From assembly GCF_003265225.1 (NCBI RefSeq), contig NZ_CP022013.1, positions 1,397,001 through 1,461,000 of the forward strand: a stretch of 64,000 nt of DNA, given 5' to 3'. Made by a program: the position numbers and the translations under genes. Shown here piece after piece: positions 30,091 to 40,269 of the stretch (position 1 is its first letter; each line of letters starts with the position of its first letter). This stretch comes from Mergibacter septicus. GTDB taxonomy: Bacteria > Pseudomonadota > Gammaproteobacteria > Enterobacterales > Pasteurellaceae. A model generated the notes under the pieces. It searched no databases and was not told the origin of the DNA. It saw nothing but the letters and a program-made list of their open reading frames with translations.

Positions 30091-30570
30091 ATGCTTGATA
30101 TAGTACTTTACGAACCAGAAATTCCACAAAATACAGGAAATATCATTCGATTATGTGCTAATAGTGGTTTTCGTCTTCATTTAATTCACCCATTAGGTTT
30201 TGGGTGGGAAGACAAAAAACTCCGTCGTAGTGGTTTAGATTATCACGAATTTGCGGATATTCAACATTATCCTGACTTTGCTACTTTTATTGCACAAACA
30301 AAACCACAGCGACTATTTGCACTGACCACCAAAGGTGGACCAACCCATAGTCAAGTACAATATCAAATAGGTGATTTCTTAATTTTTGGCCCAGAAACAC
30401 GGGGATTACCAGCAACTATCCTAGATAGTTTGCCATTAGAACAAAAAATTCGTATTCCAATGTGTGAAAATAGTCGGAGTATGAATTTATCTAACTCTGT
30501 TGCTGTTGCTGTTTATGAAGCATGGCGACAACTTAATTATACAGGAGCAGTCAATCTGTATTCACGATGA
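30091..30570 (+). CDS. trmL: tRNA (cytidine/uridine-34 2'-O)-methyltransferase TrmL
   Basis: SPOUT methyltransferase that methylates the wobble ribose of tRNA-Leu species. The 159-residue product has [20 protein letters not shown], the [18 protein letters not shown] region, [13 protein letters not shown] and [20 protein letters not shown], which form the trefoil knot and AdoMet site. AAGGA precedes the ATG. Its stop codon overlaps the waaF start (ATGA). Confidence 0.96.
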   Translation: MLDIVLYEPEIPQNTGNIIRLCANSGFRLHLIHPLGFGWEDKKLRRSGLDYHEFADIQHYPDFATFIAQTKPQRLFALTTKGGPTHSQVQYQIGDFLIFGPETRGLPATILDSLPLEQKIRIPMCENSRSMNLSNSVAVAVYEAWRQLNYTGAVNLYSR

Positions 30571-31628
30571 AAACAAAAATATTAGTAGTAGGTCCAGCTT
30601 GGGTTGGGGATATGATGATGTCGCATAGCCTCTACCAAATGCTGAAGCAACAATATCCACAAGCTCAAATTGATGTTATTGCACCAAACTGGAGTAGAGC
30701 ATTACTTAAGCGTATGCCTGAAGTACGACAGGCAATTGAAATGCCACTAGGACACGGACGTTTAGGCTTAATAGAACGTTATAAGATTGGCAAACAATTA
30801 CGATCGGAACAATATGATCTAGCCATTATCCTACCTAACTCATTTAAATCTGCCTTAATTCCTCTTTTTGCTCAAATTAAACAACGCCGTGGTTGGAAAG
30901 GTGAAACACGTTATCTTTTACTGAATGACTTACGCCAAAATAAAGATGATTATCCAATGATGGTGCAACGTTATGTCGCATTAGCATTCCAAGCAAATCA
31001 AGTACCAAGCCCTTCTCATTTACCCTTACCAAAACCTTACTTACGAATTGAAACATCACAAGTTGCCCAAACTTACCAAAAATTCTCTCAACAGGGATCA
31101 ACTCTAGAAGAACAAGAACGCCCAATTATTGCTTTTTGCCCGGGTGCCGAATTTGGGCCAGCTAAACGTTGGCCTCATTACCACTATGCTACTTTAGCCG
31201 AAAATCTCATCAATCAAGGATTTAAAATTCAACTGTTTGGTTCCATAAAAGATCAGGAAATAAGTGAAAATATTCGGACAATGTTACCAATGGGATTACA
31301 AACTTATTGCCAAAATCTTGCTGGATTAACAACACTAGAAGAAGCGATTGATCTTCTTTCTGGTTGTCAACTAGTTGTCAGCAATGATTCAGGTTTAATG
31401 CACATTGCAGCTGCATTACAACGACCTCTTGTCGCACTTTATGGTCCAACAAGCCCTAAATATACCCCACCACTGGCAGAGAAAGTTGAAATTCTCCGCA
31501 CAATTGAAGGAGGCTTAATCAAAATTCGTGAGGATAAAAATAATCAACAAGGGTACCATCAAAGCCTAATCGATCTCTCACCTTCAATGGTTGAAAATGC
31601 AATACATCGTTTATTAACTGAGAGTTAA
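30567..31628 (+). CDS. waaF: ADP-heptose:LPS heptosyltransferase II
   Basis: Adds the second L-glycero-D-manno-heptose to the LPS inner core (GT9, cytoplasmic face). The 353-residue product starts [20 protein letters not shown] and has [29 protein letters not shown] and [20 protein letters not shown]. The donor-site region [20 protein letters not shown] precedes LYGPTSP. All match WaaF. It overlaps trmL by 4 bases. Confidence 0.97.
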   Translation: MKTKILVVGPAWVGDMMMSHSLYQMLKQQYPQAQIDVIAPNWSRALLKRMPEVRQAIEMPLGHGRLGLIERYKIGKQLRSEQYDLAIILPNSFKSALIPLFAQIKQRRGWKGETRYLLLNDLRQNKDDYPMMVQRYVALAFQANQVPSPSHLPLPKPYLRIETSQVAQTYQKFSQQGSTLEEQERPIIAFCPGAEFGPAKRWPHYHYATLAENLINQGFKIQLFGSIKDQEISENIRTMLPMGLQTYCQNLAGLTTLEEAIDLLSGCQLVVSNDSGLMHIAAALQRPLVALYGPTSPKYTPPLAEKVEILRTIEGGLIKIREDKNNQQGYHQSLIDLSPSMVENAIHRLLTES

Positions 31629-31773
31629 ATAAATGATAAAAATTATTATAGTCAGAATGATAGCGTTAGCTAAGCTCACAAAATTTACTAATTTTCGTGA
31701 AATTATCCGCTAACTGAGGTAGAATGGGGCAATGATAATATCCTGTCAAAGCATATAAACAGAGGAAACGACT

Positions 31774-31992
31774 ATGTCATTACAAATTTTAGATCAATTA
31801 GAAAGTAAAATTAAACAAGCGGTTGAAACAATTCAATTATTACAAATGGAAATTGAAGATTTAAAAGAACAAAACAATGCCCTTGTAACAGAAAAAAATG
31901 AATTAGCAGCTAAAGCAGAAAGACAACAAGCAGAATCTCAACAATTCCAAGAACGTTTACGTTCTCTTTTAGGTCAAATTGATGAGATCTAA
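31774..31992 (+). CDS. zapB: Cell division protein ZapB
   Basis: Coiled-coil protein that links FtsZ-bound ZapA to MatP at the division site. The 72-residue product is almost entirely heptad-patterned: MSLQILDQLESKIKQAVETI at the start and ending QFQERLRSLLGQIDEI. Size and ends match ZapB. GAGGAAACG precedes the ATG and a strong terminator follows. Confidence 0.93.
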   Translation: MSLQILDQLESKIKQAVETIQLLQMEIEDLKEQNNALVTEKNELAAKAERQQAESQQFQERLRSLLGQIDEI

Positions 31993-32016
31993 TCTATTTT
32001 ATTCTTTTATTTGATT

Positions 32017-32048
32017 AAAACCGTTTGTTATTACAAACGGTTTTTTTA
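32017..32048. terminator. Terminator between zapB and pheA
   Basis: Perfect 12-bp stem AAAACCGTTTGT / ACAAACGGTTTT with an 8-base loop and T-run between converging genes. Confidence 0.85.
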
Positions 32049-32072
32049 CTTAAATAGCAACAGAAACTTAAT

Positions 32073-33242
32073 TTAATAAAGCTGTTTACAATCAACTGGT
32101 TTTACAATATCACTTGGATAGCAACCTAAAATTTTCAAATAACTACAATAATGCGTTAATTCTTGTAATGCTTGCTGAGTGGTATCAGTATTTAAATTTG
32201 CTTCAATTTCAATATAAAACATCTCTTCCCAAGGTTTACCATAAATAGGGCGAGATTCAAGTTTAGTCATATTAATCTGGTGCTTTTTAAAAACTAATAA
32301 CGCATCGACTAAAGCCCCCGCTTTCTGTGATGTTGAAATTAATAATAACGTTTTTGCATTAACTTGCGATGATACCTCTACATCATTTTTACTCAAAATA
32401 ATAAAGCGAGTGATATTATGCATCTGATTAGCAATATTATCTTCTAAAACCTGTAAACCATATAAATTACCGCCCTCAGCATTTCCTAAAGCTGCAACAT
32501 TAGGCTGATTAATTTTAGCAACTAACTGCATCGCATGCGAAGAACTCTCACAATACTTAACATGAATTGGATTTAAATTATGAATGAAATGGCTACATTG
32601 CTGAATAACTTGTGGGTGGCTATATAATGTATCAATCCTGCTAAGCTCTGTTACTTGACTCACCAAAACACAGTGTTTAATTGGATAACTCAATTCTCCT
32701 ACTAAGGTTAAACTGGTATCTTGTAATAGATCATATACTTCATTAATTGACCCTGAAGTTGTATTTTCTAATGGTAAAATCCCATAATCTGCTTCTCCTG
32801 ATTCAACCTTAGCCAACACTTGTTGAAATGACTCACAACTTAATTCAAATAATTCTTTTTGATAACGCTGAGCATATTGTCGTGCTGCAAGATTAGAATA
32901 TGATCCTTTCATACCTAAAAACGCAATTCGAATATTATTTTGCAGCTGTTCGTTCAATTTAGTTTGTAAATAAGCCTGCTGAGTTAAAACAGAGTCTTCG
33001 ATAATTTTATGAAAAACTTCAGTTATATATTGTGGATTCAAAGGATAATTTTGTGCTTGAGCATAACGAACCAGAGATTGCAGAAGTTGTTGTTCTCGTT
33101 CAATATCACGTAGCGGCTTTTTAGTGATCTCTTTACTCTTTACAACTTCATATGCTAATTGATGCCGTTGAGCAAGTAAATTTAACAATGTCCGATCGAC
33201 TTCAGTAATTTTCTGACGAATTTGGCTTAGATCTAACGACAT
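32073..33242 (-). CDS. pheA: Bifunctional chorismate mutase / prephenate dehydratase
   Basis: Phenylalanine pathway. The 389-residue product has an AroQ-type mutase domain (1 to about 90; [20 protein letters not shown]). The dehydratase domain follows (about 103-285; [49 protein letters not shown]). A C-terminal ACT domain carries the [10 protein letters not shown] and ESRPI motifs that bind phenylalanine. Length matches E. coli PheA (386). No pheL-like leader peptide with Phe codons was found upstream, so control differs from the E. coli attenuator. Confidence 0.97.
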   Translation of the reverse strand: MSLDLSQIRQKITEVDRTLLNLLAQRHQLAYEVVKSKEITKKPLRDIEREQQLLQSLVRYAQAQNYPLNPQYITEVFHKIIEDSVLTQQAYLQTKLNEQLQNNIRIAFLGMKGSYSNLAARQYAQRYQKELFELSCESFQQVLAKVESGEADYGILPLENTTSGSINEVYDLLQDTSLTLVGELSYPIKHCVLVSQVTELSRIDTLYSHPQVIQQCSHFIHNLNPIHVKYCESSSHAMQLVAKINQPNVAALGNAEGGNLYGLQVLEDNIANQMHNITRFIILSKNDVEVSSQVNAKTLLLISTSQKAGALVDALLVFKKHQINMTKLESRPIYGKPWEEMFYIEIEANLNTDTTQQALQELTHYCSYLKILGCYPSDIVKPVDCKQLY

Positions 33243-33285
33243 AAATATTTCCTGTTATAGTTACTGTCTTTAAGTATATTTAAGG

Positions 33286-33313
33286 ATTGTAACTAGCAAA
33301 AAAATTTTCTCAA
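33286..33313 (-). promoter_or_regulatory. pheA promoter
   Basis: On the minus strand TTGAGA (33308-33313), a 16-base spacer and TACAAT (33286-33291), about 45 bases upstream of the pheA start and downstream of the raiA terminator. Confidence 0.55.
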
Positions 33314-33345
33314 GCATAAACAAAAGATCACTAAAAAAAAGTCAT

Positions 33346-33370
33346 AAAAAAGCCCGACCTTTAGTCGGGC
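33346..33370 (-). terminator. raiA terminator
   Basis: GCCCGAC / GTCGGGC stem with a 5-base loop, followed on the minus strand by six Ts, 15 bases after the raiA stop. Confidence 0.85.
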
Positions 33371-33384
33371 ATTATATAATTATC

Positions 33385-33702
33385 TTAGAAAGAATCTTTT
33401 AAACGTTCGGTCGCTCGCCGAGATTCACTTTTATGTTGCCGTTTATTTAATTGCCGTTCCAACTTCTCTTCAACTTCATTGATTGCTTTATACATATCTT
33501 CATTTGCAGAATGTGCAATTAAAGTACCATACGGGGTTCCAATTGTTGCTTCAACTTCAAAACCTTGTGGTAATTTATTCAAAATAAAATGAGGATTAAT
33601 TAGCTGTGTATGCCATTTTTTCAATTTATTAAGACGATCCTCAATATGACTACGAATTGCTGGGGTAATATCCATTTGTTTACTAGTGATATTTAATGTC
33701 AT
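33385..33702 (-). CDS. raiA: Ribosome-associated inhibitor / hibernation factor RaiA
   Basis: Stationary-phase factor that binds in the 30S tRNA channel and inactivates 70S ribosomes. The 105-residue product starts [20 protein letters not shown] and has [16 protein letters not shown] and [20 protein letters not shown], closest to RaiA (YfiA). It lacks most of the acidic C-terminal tail of E. coli RaiA (113 residues). The raiA-pheA neighbourhood is as in E. coli, but without pheL. Confidence 0.93.
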   Translation of the reverse strand: MTLNITSKQMDITPAIRSHIEDRLNKLKKWHTQLINPHFILNKLPQGFEVEATIGTPYGTLIAHSANEDMYKAINEVEEKLERQLNKRQHKSESRRATERLKDSF

Positions 33703-33899
33703 CTTATTTACCTCACTGAGTTAAGCGTAACGTTATTCATCTGTCTAAAACATAATACCAACTTATTTACTTTTCAATAGGTTCAGAAAATAAATTTTAA
33801 AATAGTGAGCTTGATCGAAAAATAGTGAAAATCCGCTTTTCTTTTCCGAAATATGGCAATAGGATAGGTAAGATTTTATCAACTATTTTTCTTGCTAAA

Positions 33900-35300
33900 T
33901 CAACCTACAATTTCAGACTTCTTACCCGTTCCGACTTCACTTTCTTGCTGATCACGATCATTTCCCTCTTGTTTCAAACGCTCAAAATAATCTTTCGTTT
34001 CACTAATAATCACTTTACGTAGTCCAATTAAGGCAATTAAATTTGGTATCGCCATCAAACCATTTACAATATCCGCTAAAGTCCAGATGACTTCCAACTG
34101 AATGAAGGCACCAACTGCAATCATCAAAATAAATAAAGTTCGATATAACTTAATCGCTTTAATACCAGCCAAATACACAAAACAACGTTCACCGTAATAA
34201 CACCAACCAAGAATGGTTGTAAAAGCAAAAAAGAGTAAACCGATAGTAACAATAGTAGCCCCTATTCCTGTACCAAGACCTTGTGAAAAAGCTAAATTTG
34301 TTACTGCAGCTCCCGTAACATCATATTGCCAGCCCCCTGTAATCACTAGTACCAATCCTGTCATCGTACAAACGATCAAAGTGTCTAAAAAAGTCCCTGT
34401 CATTGAAATTAAACCTTGGCGTACTGGTTCTTTAGTTTGAGCAGCTGCAGCTGCGATTGGTGCTGACCCTAAACCAGATTCATTTGAAAAAATTCCTCTC
34501 GCCACCCCAGATTGGATCGCTTTCATCACACTAAAACCTAACGTTCCCCCTAAAGCAGCTTGTGGATCAAAAGCACTATGAATAATTAAACTTATTGCCG
34601 CTGGAATAGCCTGCCAGTTTAAGATCAAAATAATCAATGCTGTAACAACATATAAGACCGCCATAAATGGCACAATTAATGATGAAGCTACGGCAATACG
34701 GTTAATCCCACCGAGGATAATTAAAGCGACTAAAACGGTCATTACCATAGCAGTTACTTCTACTGATACGTGAAACGTATCTTGCATAGCATGGGTAATC
34801 GCATTAATTTGTGGGAAGGTACCAATGCCAAAAAATGCAACTAAGATCCCAAAAATAGCAAAAAGATTAGCCAGCCATTTAATCCCTAGCCCACGTTCAA
34901 TGTAATACATTGGACCACCAGCCATAAAGCCGTTTTTATCTCTAACCCGATATTTTACTGCTAACAAACATTCCGCATATTTTGTTGCCATTCCAAAAAA
35001 AGCAACAATCCACATCCAAAAAATAGCACCGGGACCACCAGTCTGTACCGCTGTGGCAACCCCAACAATATTTCCTGTACCAATAGTCGCTGATAATGCG
35101 GTACAAAGTGCAGCAAACGCAGAAACATCGCCTTGCCCTGTACTACGTTGAAAAAGATATTTTAAAGCTCTTGGTAATTGTAAAACTTGTAAAAAGCCCA
35201 AACGAAGAGATAAATAAATGCCCGTCCCAGTTAATAAAATAAGTAGTGGTGGTCCCCAGACAAAATCATCAATTAAGCTTAAAATTTGCTGAATAGTCAT
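33900..35300 (-). CDS. Alanine/glycine:sodium symporter (AGCS family)
   Basis: Inner-membrane Na+-coupled uptake of small neutral amino acids. The 466-residue product has about ten membrane segments. It carries the family signatures LSATIGTGNIVGVATAVQ, GGPGAIFWMWIVAFFGMATK, GPMYYIERGLGIKWLA and GIFSNESGLGSAPIAAAAAQ. The frame is open 16 codons upstream, but GAGGAAA marks this ATG. A tandem glycine riboswitch in its leader makes glycine the likely substrate and regulator. The C-terminal 50 residues are charged and cytoplasmic. Confidence 0.93.
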   Translation of the reverse strand: MTIQQILSLIDDFVWGPPLLILLTGTGIYLSLRLGFLQVLQLPRALKYLFQRSTGQGDVSAFAALCTALSATIGTGNIVGVATAVQTGGPGAIFWMWIVAFFGMATKYAECLLAVKYRVRDKNGFMAGGPMYYIERGLGIKWLANLFAIFGILVAFFGIGTFPQINAITHAMQDTFHVSVEVTAMVMTVLVALIILGGINRIAVASSLIVPFMAVLYVVTALIILILNWQAIPAAISLIIHSAFDPQAALGGTLGFSVMKAIQSGVARGIFSNESGLGSAPIAAAAAQTKEPVRQGLISMTGTFLDTLIVCTMTGLVLVITGGWQYDVTGAAVTNLAFSQGLGTGIGATIVTIGLLFFAFTTILGWCYYGERCFVYLAGIKAIKLYRTLFILMIAVGAFIQLEVIWTLADIVNGLMAIPNLIALIGLRKVIISETKDYFERLKQEGNDRDQQESEVGTGKKSEIVG

Positions 35301-35402
35301 GAAATTTCCTCGTAAAAAACAACATATACAAGGAGATGAAAAGCACAAAAGAAAAGATATCCGCCTTAAATAGCGTAACTTAGGATAAATAGAATATGTC
35401 TT

Positions 35403-35615
35403 TCCAGCCCCTGTCCTTTTGCCTGAGCGTTTGAAAAGTATCTGATACTTTTTTGCGCCTTCGGCGTCCTAATCCAAATATCTCACGTATTTGCTAGGCT
35501 CTCTCCAAGGGTTCGTCCAGTAACAGTCCCTGCTGGAATAACCAGCACCTGAAAGATTTTTCCTCGTCGGTGTAGGGTCTCTTCCCTACTCTCCAGCTAC
35601 CTTCGTCCGAACTTG
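35403..35615 (-). promoter_or_regulatory. Tandem glycine riboswitch
   Basis: The leader of the symporter gene, read on the minus strand, holds two glycine aptamers. The first begins about 35615 and carries GGAGAG, ACCGACGAGG, AAATCTTTCAGGT and GGGAC. The second, from about 35515, begins TTGGAGAGAGCC, has a GCCGAAGGCGC hairpin and ends CTCAGGCAAAAGGACAG. These are the conserved core boxes of the family. A short linker joins the aptamers. The ON or OFF sense is not certain; in related bacteria the switch upstream of symporters is usually repressive. Confidence 0.92.
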
Positions 35616-35669
35616 CTAAATTAATCTAAAAATTTAGGCGGAAAATGCTAACAAGGAATGATCCTGAAA

Positions 35670-35948
35670 TCAAGTCGATTTTCTTGCCTGTTTAGCTGCA
35701 ATATAACTACATCCAGCTACTAGTTTTTTGGGATGCTGTGCTAACCAAGCTAACAATGCTTGGTAAAGTTGATCTGCTATACCTTGTCCTCTTAATTCAA
35801 CCGCAACAAAGGTATGGTTTGCATTAATTGTATCAGGATCTTGATAAAAATAACTTAATTCAGCTAAACGTTTTCCAGAACGTTCAATAAAAAACATTCC
35901 TTGCTTACCATCATCAAACTGTTGAATTTCTGAATTAATCATCTGCAT
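35670..35948 (-). CDS. Small GNAT-family N-acetyltransferase (YjdJ-like)
   Basis: A 92-residue single-domain acetyltransferase-like protein. It has the acetyl-CoA binding loop LRGQGIADQLYQALLAW (about 51-67) and a C-terminal CSYIAAK segment like that of YjdJ/NATD1 proteins. Substrate unknown. Two in-frame ATGs lie six bases apart; the first has GGTGA at short spacing, the second at long spacing, so the exact start is open. It follows yacG by about 30 bases on the same strand. Confidence 0.82.
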   Translation of the reverse strand: MQMINSEIQQFDDGKQGMFFIERSGKRLAELSYFYQDPDTINANHTFVAVELRGQGIADQLYQALLAWLAQHPKKLVAGCSYIAAKQARKST

Positions 35949-35981
35949 AATTCACCACTTTGCTATAATCAAATAAAAAAA

Positions 35982-36188
35982 TTAATCTTGATAAAATACA
36001 TTATCATCTTCAAATACACTTTCAGTGATAACAGTTTCCCCTGCAATGACTTTTTCTTCATTTGCCCATTCACCTAAATCAATTAATTGGCAACGTTTAC
36101 AACAAAAAGGGCGAAACAGGTTTTCACTTGACCATACCACTTCAGCTTGGCAAGTTGGGCATAAAACCTTCAAAACTTCATCACTCAT
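35982..36188 (-). CDS. yacG: DNA gyrase inhibitor YacG (zinc-binding)
   Basis: Small zinc protein; E. coli YacG binds GyrB and blocks DNA binding. The 68-residue product has the C-x2-C ... C-x3-C ribbon: [11 protein letters not shown] at 9-19 and [20 protein letters not shown] at about 27-46. It overlaps the coaE 3' end by 8 bases, the common coaE-yacG arrangement. Confidence 0.95.
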   Translation of the reverse strand: MSDEVLKVLCPTCQAEVVWSSENLFRPFCCKRCQLIDLGEWANEEKVIAGETVITESVFEDDNVFYQD

Positions 36189-36819
36189 TTTCTTCTCTCT
36201 TCATTATTTTTTGTTGGCTTAATTCTAAATAAAACTGATGTAATTTGATAACTTGTTGGCGTAACTTAACTAAGTTGTCATTCAAATCTCGATTATTCTC
36301 TATTATATCATCAGCTTGAGCTAATCGTTCTGAACGGCTAACCTGACTTGCCATAATCTGTTTAATCAAGGTAACAGAATTTTGATCCCGTTTAGTTGCA
36401 CGCTGGATCTGAATCTCTTCATTCACATCTACTACTAAAATCCGATCACAAAAAGGGGTTAATTTATTCTCAAATAACAGTGGTACCACCCATAAAACAT
36501 ATCCTTGTGTATATTGAGCTAAACTTTCCAACATAGCTTGGCGAATTGCAGGGTGTAATAGCTGGTTTAACCATACTTTTTCAGCAGGATCAGTAAAAAT
36601 CTTTTGCCGTAATAAAATACGATTTAATTCCCCTTCACTGGTTAAAATATCATCGCCAAAATGCCCCTTAATTTTCTCTAATAATAGCGAGCCTTTTGCT
36701 ACCACCTTACGAGCAACAATATCCGCATCTACAATTGGAACCCCCATCTCAGCAAAAAGATCGGCAATCGTACTTTTACCACTACCAATTCCTCCTGTTA
36801 ATCCAACCACATAACTCAT
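36181..36819 (-). CDS. coaE: Dephospho-CoA kinase
   Basis: Last step of CoA synthesis. The 212-residue product has the P-loop [17 protein letters not shown] (about 6-22), [10 protein letters not shown], and [10 protein letters not shown] followed by the LID-region RATKRD. Length fits the family (206 in E. coli). It lies 38 bases downstream of pilD, so the pil transcript may continue into coaE-yacG. Confidence 0.97.
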   Translation of the reverse strand: MSYVVGLTGGIGSGKSTIADLFAEMGVPIVDADIVARKVVAKGSLLLEKIKGHFGDDILTSEGELNRILLRQKIFTDPAEKVWLNQLLHPAIRQAMLESLAQYTQGYVLWVVPLLFENKLTPFCDRILVVDVNEEIQIQRATKRDQNSVTLIKQIMASQVSRSERLAQADDIIENNRDLNDNLVKLRQQVIKLHQFYLELSQQKIMKREENE

Positions 36820-36857
36820 TTCTAATCTCTTTATTCACACTTTTTAAATAAATATTG

Positions 36858-37547
36858 TTAAATGTTAGGCACTATAACAAGATATGATTGGAGATTAAAG
36901 ATAAGCCCCGCAGAAAGGTTTAAAAATGGTGCAAAGGGTAACCCTTTTTGCCTTAGCGTAATTTTATCTTTAGAAAAGATAAACATCACTAAAGCTGTAA
37001 GACAAGCAAAAAAGAGATAATAGCCAAGTACTTGCCAAGTTAATACTGTCGCCGTTGCACTAGCTAATACAACATCACCAAAGCCAAATCCCTCTCGTTT
37101 CAATATCAAGCGACAAATAAAATAAAAAATCCCCATTAATAATAAAGTGAGGGTGATACTTAATAAACTCTGAGATAAAGAAAAGGATAGCGGCAATAAT
37201 TCAAATTGTACCAAATATAGCCCCGCTATCAGCACTAAAAAACAGTGAAAGAGTGAAATCAAACGATAATAAAGGTCAATAAAAGCAATCAACCATAATA
37301 AAAGATAGAAAGAAAACAGTATAAACTGTTCAATCGGTGTCATAGTTTGGCAATAAGCAACAATAAAAATCAATAAACTAACTATACTAAATAGACTGAA
37401 ATGAGCAATCCCTAGTTTAGGCATATATAATGCCTCACGCTTACTCAATTCTGGTATCAAAGATGATGTTAAATACCCTAAATACCCTATACTGATACCA
37501 AAACTTACCAGTGAAAAGACAATAAATAAAAATGAAATTAACTCCAT
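36858..37547 (-). CDS. pilD: Type IV prepilin peptidase PilD
   Basis: Membrane aspartyl protease that processes prepilins. The 229-residue product is largely hydrophobic, with about six or seven helices. The two catalytic aspartates are seen in FIDLYY (about 89-94) and GFGDVVL (about 153-159, the GxGD motif). The cytoplasmic cysteine-rich methyltransferase loop of longer PilD proteins is missing, as in Haemophilus PilD. It closes the pilABCD operon. Confidence 0.9.
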   Translation of the reverse strand: MELISFLFIVFSLVSFGISIGYLGYLTSSLIPELSKREALYMPKLGIAHFSLFSIVSLLIFIVAYCQTMTPIEQFILFSFYLLLWLIAFIDLYYRLISLFHCFLVLIAGLYLVQFELLPLSFSLSQSLLSITLTLLLMGIFYFICRLILKREGFGFGDVVLASATATVLTWQVLGYYLFFACLTALVMFIFSKDKITLRQKGLPFAPFLNLSAGLIFNLQSYLVIVPNI

Positions 37548-37588
37548 TTAATCGCCTCTTTTTGCTTTCATCTTCTTAGATACATAAA

Positions 37589-38815
37589 TTAGCCTAACGT
37601 ACTACCTAAATTAAAAATAGGAAGATACATTCCTGCCATCACCATACCGATTAAACCACCAATGACTAGCATTAATAATGGCTCTAATAATTGTGAAAGG
37701 AGATCAATTTGATAGGCTAATTTCTGCTGATATTGGCGGGAAATATGCTGTAACATCTCAACTAAATTTCCACTCTTTTCTCCAAGAGCTAGCATCTGCT
37801 TTGCTTGCTGTGGAAAAAGGTTATAACTCAAACTTTGAGAAAAAGAATACCCTTGTTCTAATCCCTGTAAGCAACGTTCAATTTCAGCATCTAAAGGATT
37901 AATTGATGCTTGTTGTTGTCTTTGAATAACTGTTTTTTTAGGAGAGAAATGATGAGGTAAAAAAGTACGTAACGCCTGTGGTAAGGTGATACCTGCTTTT
38001 AACATCAAAGCTAATCCAGCCGTAAAATTAACCAGTTTTGTTTGAGTGTAGAGAGTTCGGATTAATGGTATTAACAGTACAATTCGTAATAATATCTGTT
38101 GTAACCAAATGGATTTTTGATACAGTATCCTCATCAACCACACTGTTGCACTTATGCCACATAACAAACTAATAAAATGTTGATGTAACATATTAGATAA
38201 TAACAATAGAAATGCTGTTAATGCAGGTAAATTAGCCTGTTGATTTTGATATAAATCCGCAAACTGCGGTACAATAAACCATAACAACGCTAAGGTTAAA
38301 AGCAAAGAAATAGATAACACCACCAAAGGATAAAAAAGAATTTTTTGTATTTTCTGTTGTAAACTAGCTTGCTGAGCTTTTGCTAAAGCTAATTGCTGGA
38401 TAATTTGTGCTAACTGTCCACTAACCTCACCGCTACGTAACAATTGCCGTTCCTGCAGTGAAAATATACGATGTTTCGTTTGCAAAGTAGCAGAAAAAGC
38501 TAACCCTAATTCCAATCCCTCTAACCATTCCCCTAACCACTGGTATAAACATAGCTGTTGACAATTTTCTCGCAACAAATACAGCGTTTGAGCTAAAGGC
38601 ACGCCAGCTTGTAACAATAAAGCAAATTGCTGTAAGAAATCATAACTTTCTTGCAAGTCAGGATTACGCTTAAATTGCCAATTACGCTGCAAACGTATAT
38701 CAGATAACGCCTGTTGTAATAAACGCTCTTTTGCCTGCTGTGCTGATTCTGCAATAATTTTTCCTTGCTGTTTTAATTGAAACTGATCTATCGCTCGCCA
38801 ACGATATTCAGGCAT
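37589..38815 (-). CDS. pilC: Type IV pilus inner-membrane platform protein PilC
   Basis: GspF-family polytopic platform protein for pilus assembly. The 408-residue product has two GspF repeats (about 60-180 and 265-390). Signatures are LQQFALLLQAGVPLAQTLYLL, LRSGEVSGQLAQIIQQLA, MLALGEKSGNLVEMLQHI and a C-terminal membrane helix GGLIGMVMAGMYLPIF. AAGGAG precedes the ATG, 14 bases after pilB. In Haemophilus the pilABCD genes are needed for DNA uptake. Confidence 0.95.
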   Translation of the reverse strand: MPEYRWRAIDQFQLKQQGKIIAESAQQAKERLLQQALSDIRLQRNWQFKRNPDLQESYDFLQQFALLLQAGVPLAQTLYLLRENCQQLCLYQWLGEWLEGLELGLAFSATLQTKHRIFSLQERQLLRSGEVSGQLAQIIQQLALAKAQQASLQQKIQKILFYPLVVLSISLLLTLALLWFIVPQFADLYQNQQANLPALTAFLLLLSNMLHQHFISLLCGISATVWLMRILYQKSIWLQQILLRIVLLIPLIRTLYTQTKLVNFTAGLALMLKAGITLPQALRTFLPHHFSPKKTVIQRQQQASINPLDAEIERCLQGLEQGYSFSQSLSYNLFPQQAKQMLALGEKSGNLVEMLQHISRQYQQKLAYQIDLLSQLLEPLLMLVIGGLIGMVMAGMYLPIFNLGSTLG

Positions 38816-38829
38816 AAAATCTCCTTATC

Positions 38830-40248
38830 CTAGTAATGAATTTGTTGAGTGCCTAATACTCGATCGACTTCTGCCTGATCAGTAATGCCTTTTTCCAATA
38901 AAGGAAGTGCAGCTTGTTCAAGGCTGTCATAATCACTGATAAACGACTCTTGTTGATTAACAGTTTGGCGAACTAAAAATTGATATACCCCTATTCGCCC
39001 AGTATAACCATTAGTACACTGACAAGCTGTTTGCGATAAATGACAACAATTTTGACATTTTTTTCGCAGTAAGCGTTGAGCAATTACTAGCAACAACGTA
39101 TTTTCTAACTCACTTTGTTGAATACCTAATTGCTGTAAACGTGTGATCGCCGATCTGGCGGTATTAGTATGCAAGGTCGATAAAACTAAATGCCCTGTTT
39201 GTGCTGCTCTTAATGCCATTTCAGCGGTTTCTTGATCTCGAATTTCTCCAACCATAATGACATCAGGATCTTGCCGTAAAAAGGTACGCAATAACTTTGC
39301 AAAGGTTAATCCAATAGGATTATTTACCTGTGTTTGAATTACGCCTACTAATGGAATTTCAATCGGATCTTCCGCCGTCATTAAATGTTTATCTTCAGCA
39401 TTTAAAAAGCTTAACCCACTGTATAAAGTTAAACTTTTACCACTACCAGTTGGTCCTGTTACTAAAATTAAGCCTTGTGGTTGTAACAATGCAGTTTTAA
39501 ACATCTCAACTTGTGCTGCCGTCATACCTAACTCAGTAAAATTCAATGTAGTAGGTTGATTATGCTGTAAACGTAATACCATTTTTTCACCAAATTGAGT
39601 CGGTAAGGTGGAAAGACGCAATTCTAAGGTTTCAGCAAAAGTGGTTTTAAAAGAAAAATGCCCATCTTGTGGTAAACGTGTTTCACTAATATCTAACTTC
39701 GCTAATAGCTTTAGACGAGATAGCAATCGCCCGCCCAAAGAAAAGTTAAACTGCTGTTGTAACTGCAAAATACCATCAATCCGAAAACGTACTAGATAAC
39801 TTTCTGCACTTGGTTCAAGATGAATATCAGATGCTCTGTGTTGAATACTCTGTTCTAACAACTGATTAAATAACTTGATCATTGGTTCATCTGAATCCAA
39901 TTCCACACTATCAGATAAATAATCACTTTGTGGTTCATATAAAGTATTTTCCTTAGCCACAGCATAAATTGCATCATTCTGTGGATTTAATGCTTGCAAT
40001 AACTGTTTTAAACCAAATTGCCCAATTACTACGGGTTCAACGATTTTTCCAGTTAAAAAAGAAAAGGTTTCGCAGCCACGAATATTATTCAACGATTCAA
40101 TAGCTAACCATAAAGTCGTTGAGTCTTCTTGCACTGGTACAGCTAAATAACGCAGTAATAATGGGTATTTTTGTTGGTTCTGTTGCCATAACTCAGTCGA
40201 TATCGTAAAGACCCGTTGGCTATCTTGCTCAAACACGCTATACAACAT
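38830..40248 (-). CDS. pilB: Type IV pilus assembly ATPase PilB
   Basis: GspE-family hexameric ATPase that drives pilus extension. The 472-residue product has Walker A GPTGSGKSLTLYSGL (about 264-278), the Asp box, Walker B IMVGEIRDQETAEMALRAAQ and the His box GHLVLSTLHTNTA. A C-terminal cysteine cluster KCQNCCHLSQTACQC takes the place of the GspE zinc domain. The start has GGGGAG 4 bases ahead. The N-terminal domain is shorter than in Pseudomonas PilB. Confidence 0.95.
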   Translation of the reverse strand: MLYSVFEQDSQRVFTISTELWQQNQQKYPLLLRYLAVPVQEDSTTLWLAIESLNNIRGCETFSFLTGKIVEPVVIGQFGLKQLLQALNPQNDAIYAVAKENTLYEPQSDYLSDSVELDSDEPMIKLFNQLLEQSIQHRASDIHLEPSAESYLVRFRIDGILQLQQQFNFSLGGRLLSRLKLLAKLDISETRLPQDGHFSFKTTFAETLELRLSTLPTQFGEKMVLRLQHNQPTTLNFTELGMTAAQVEMFKTALLQPQGLILVTGPTGSGKSLTLYSGLSFLNAEDKHLMTAEDPIEIPLVGVIQTQVNNPIGLTFAKLLRTFLRQDPDVIMVGEIRDQETAEMALRAAQTGHLVLSTLHTNTARSAITRLQQLGIQQSELENTLLLVIAQRLLRKKCQNCCHLSQTACQCTNGYTGRIGVYQFLVRQTVNQQESFISDYDSLEQAALPLLEKGITDQAEVDRVLGTQQIHY

Positions 40249-40269
40249 ATTCTCCCCACCAACCTTTAT

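Noticed and set aside
33243-33345. pheL-type leader peptide and attenuator before pheA
   Set aside because: The region holds a simple promoter and the raiA terminator; no short frame rich in Phe codons was found.
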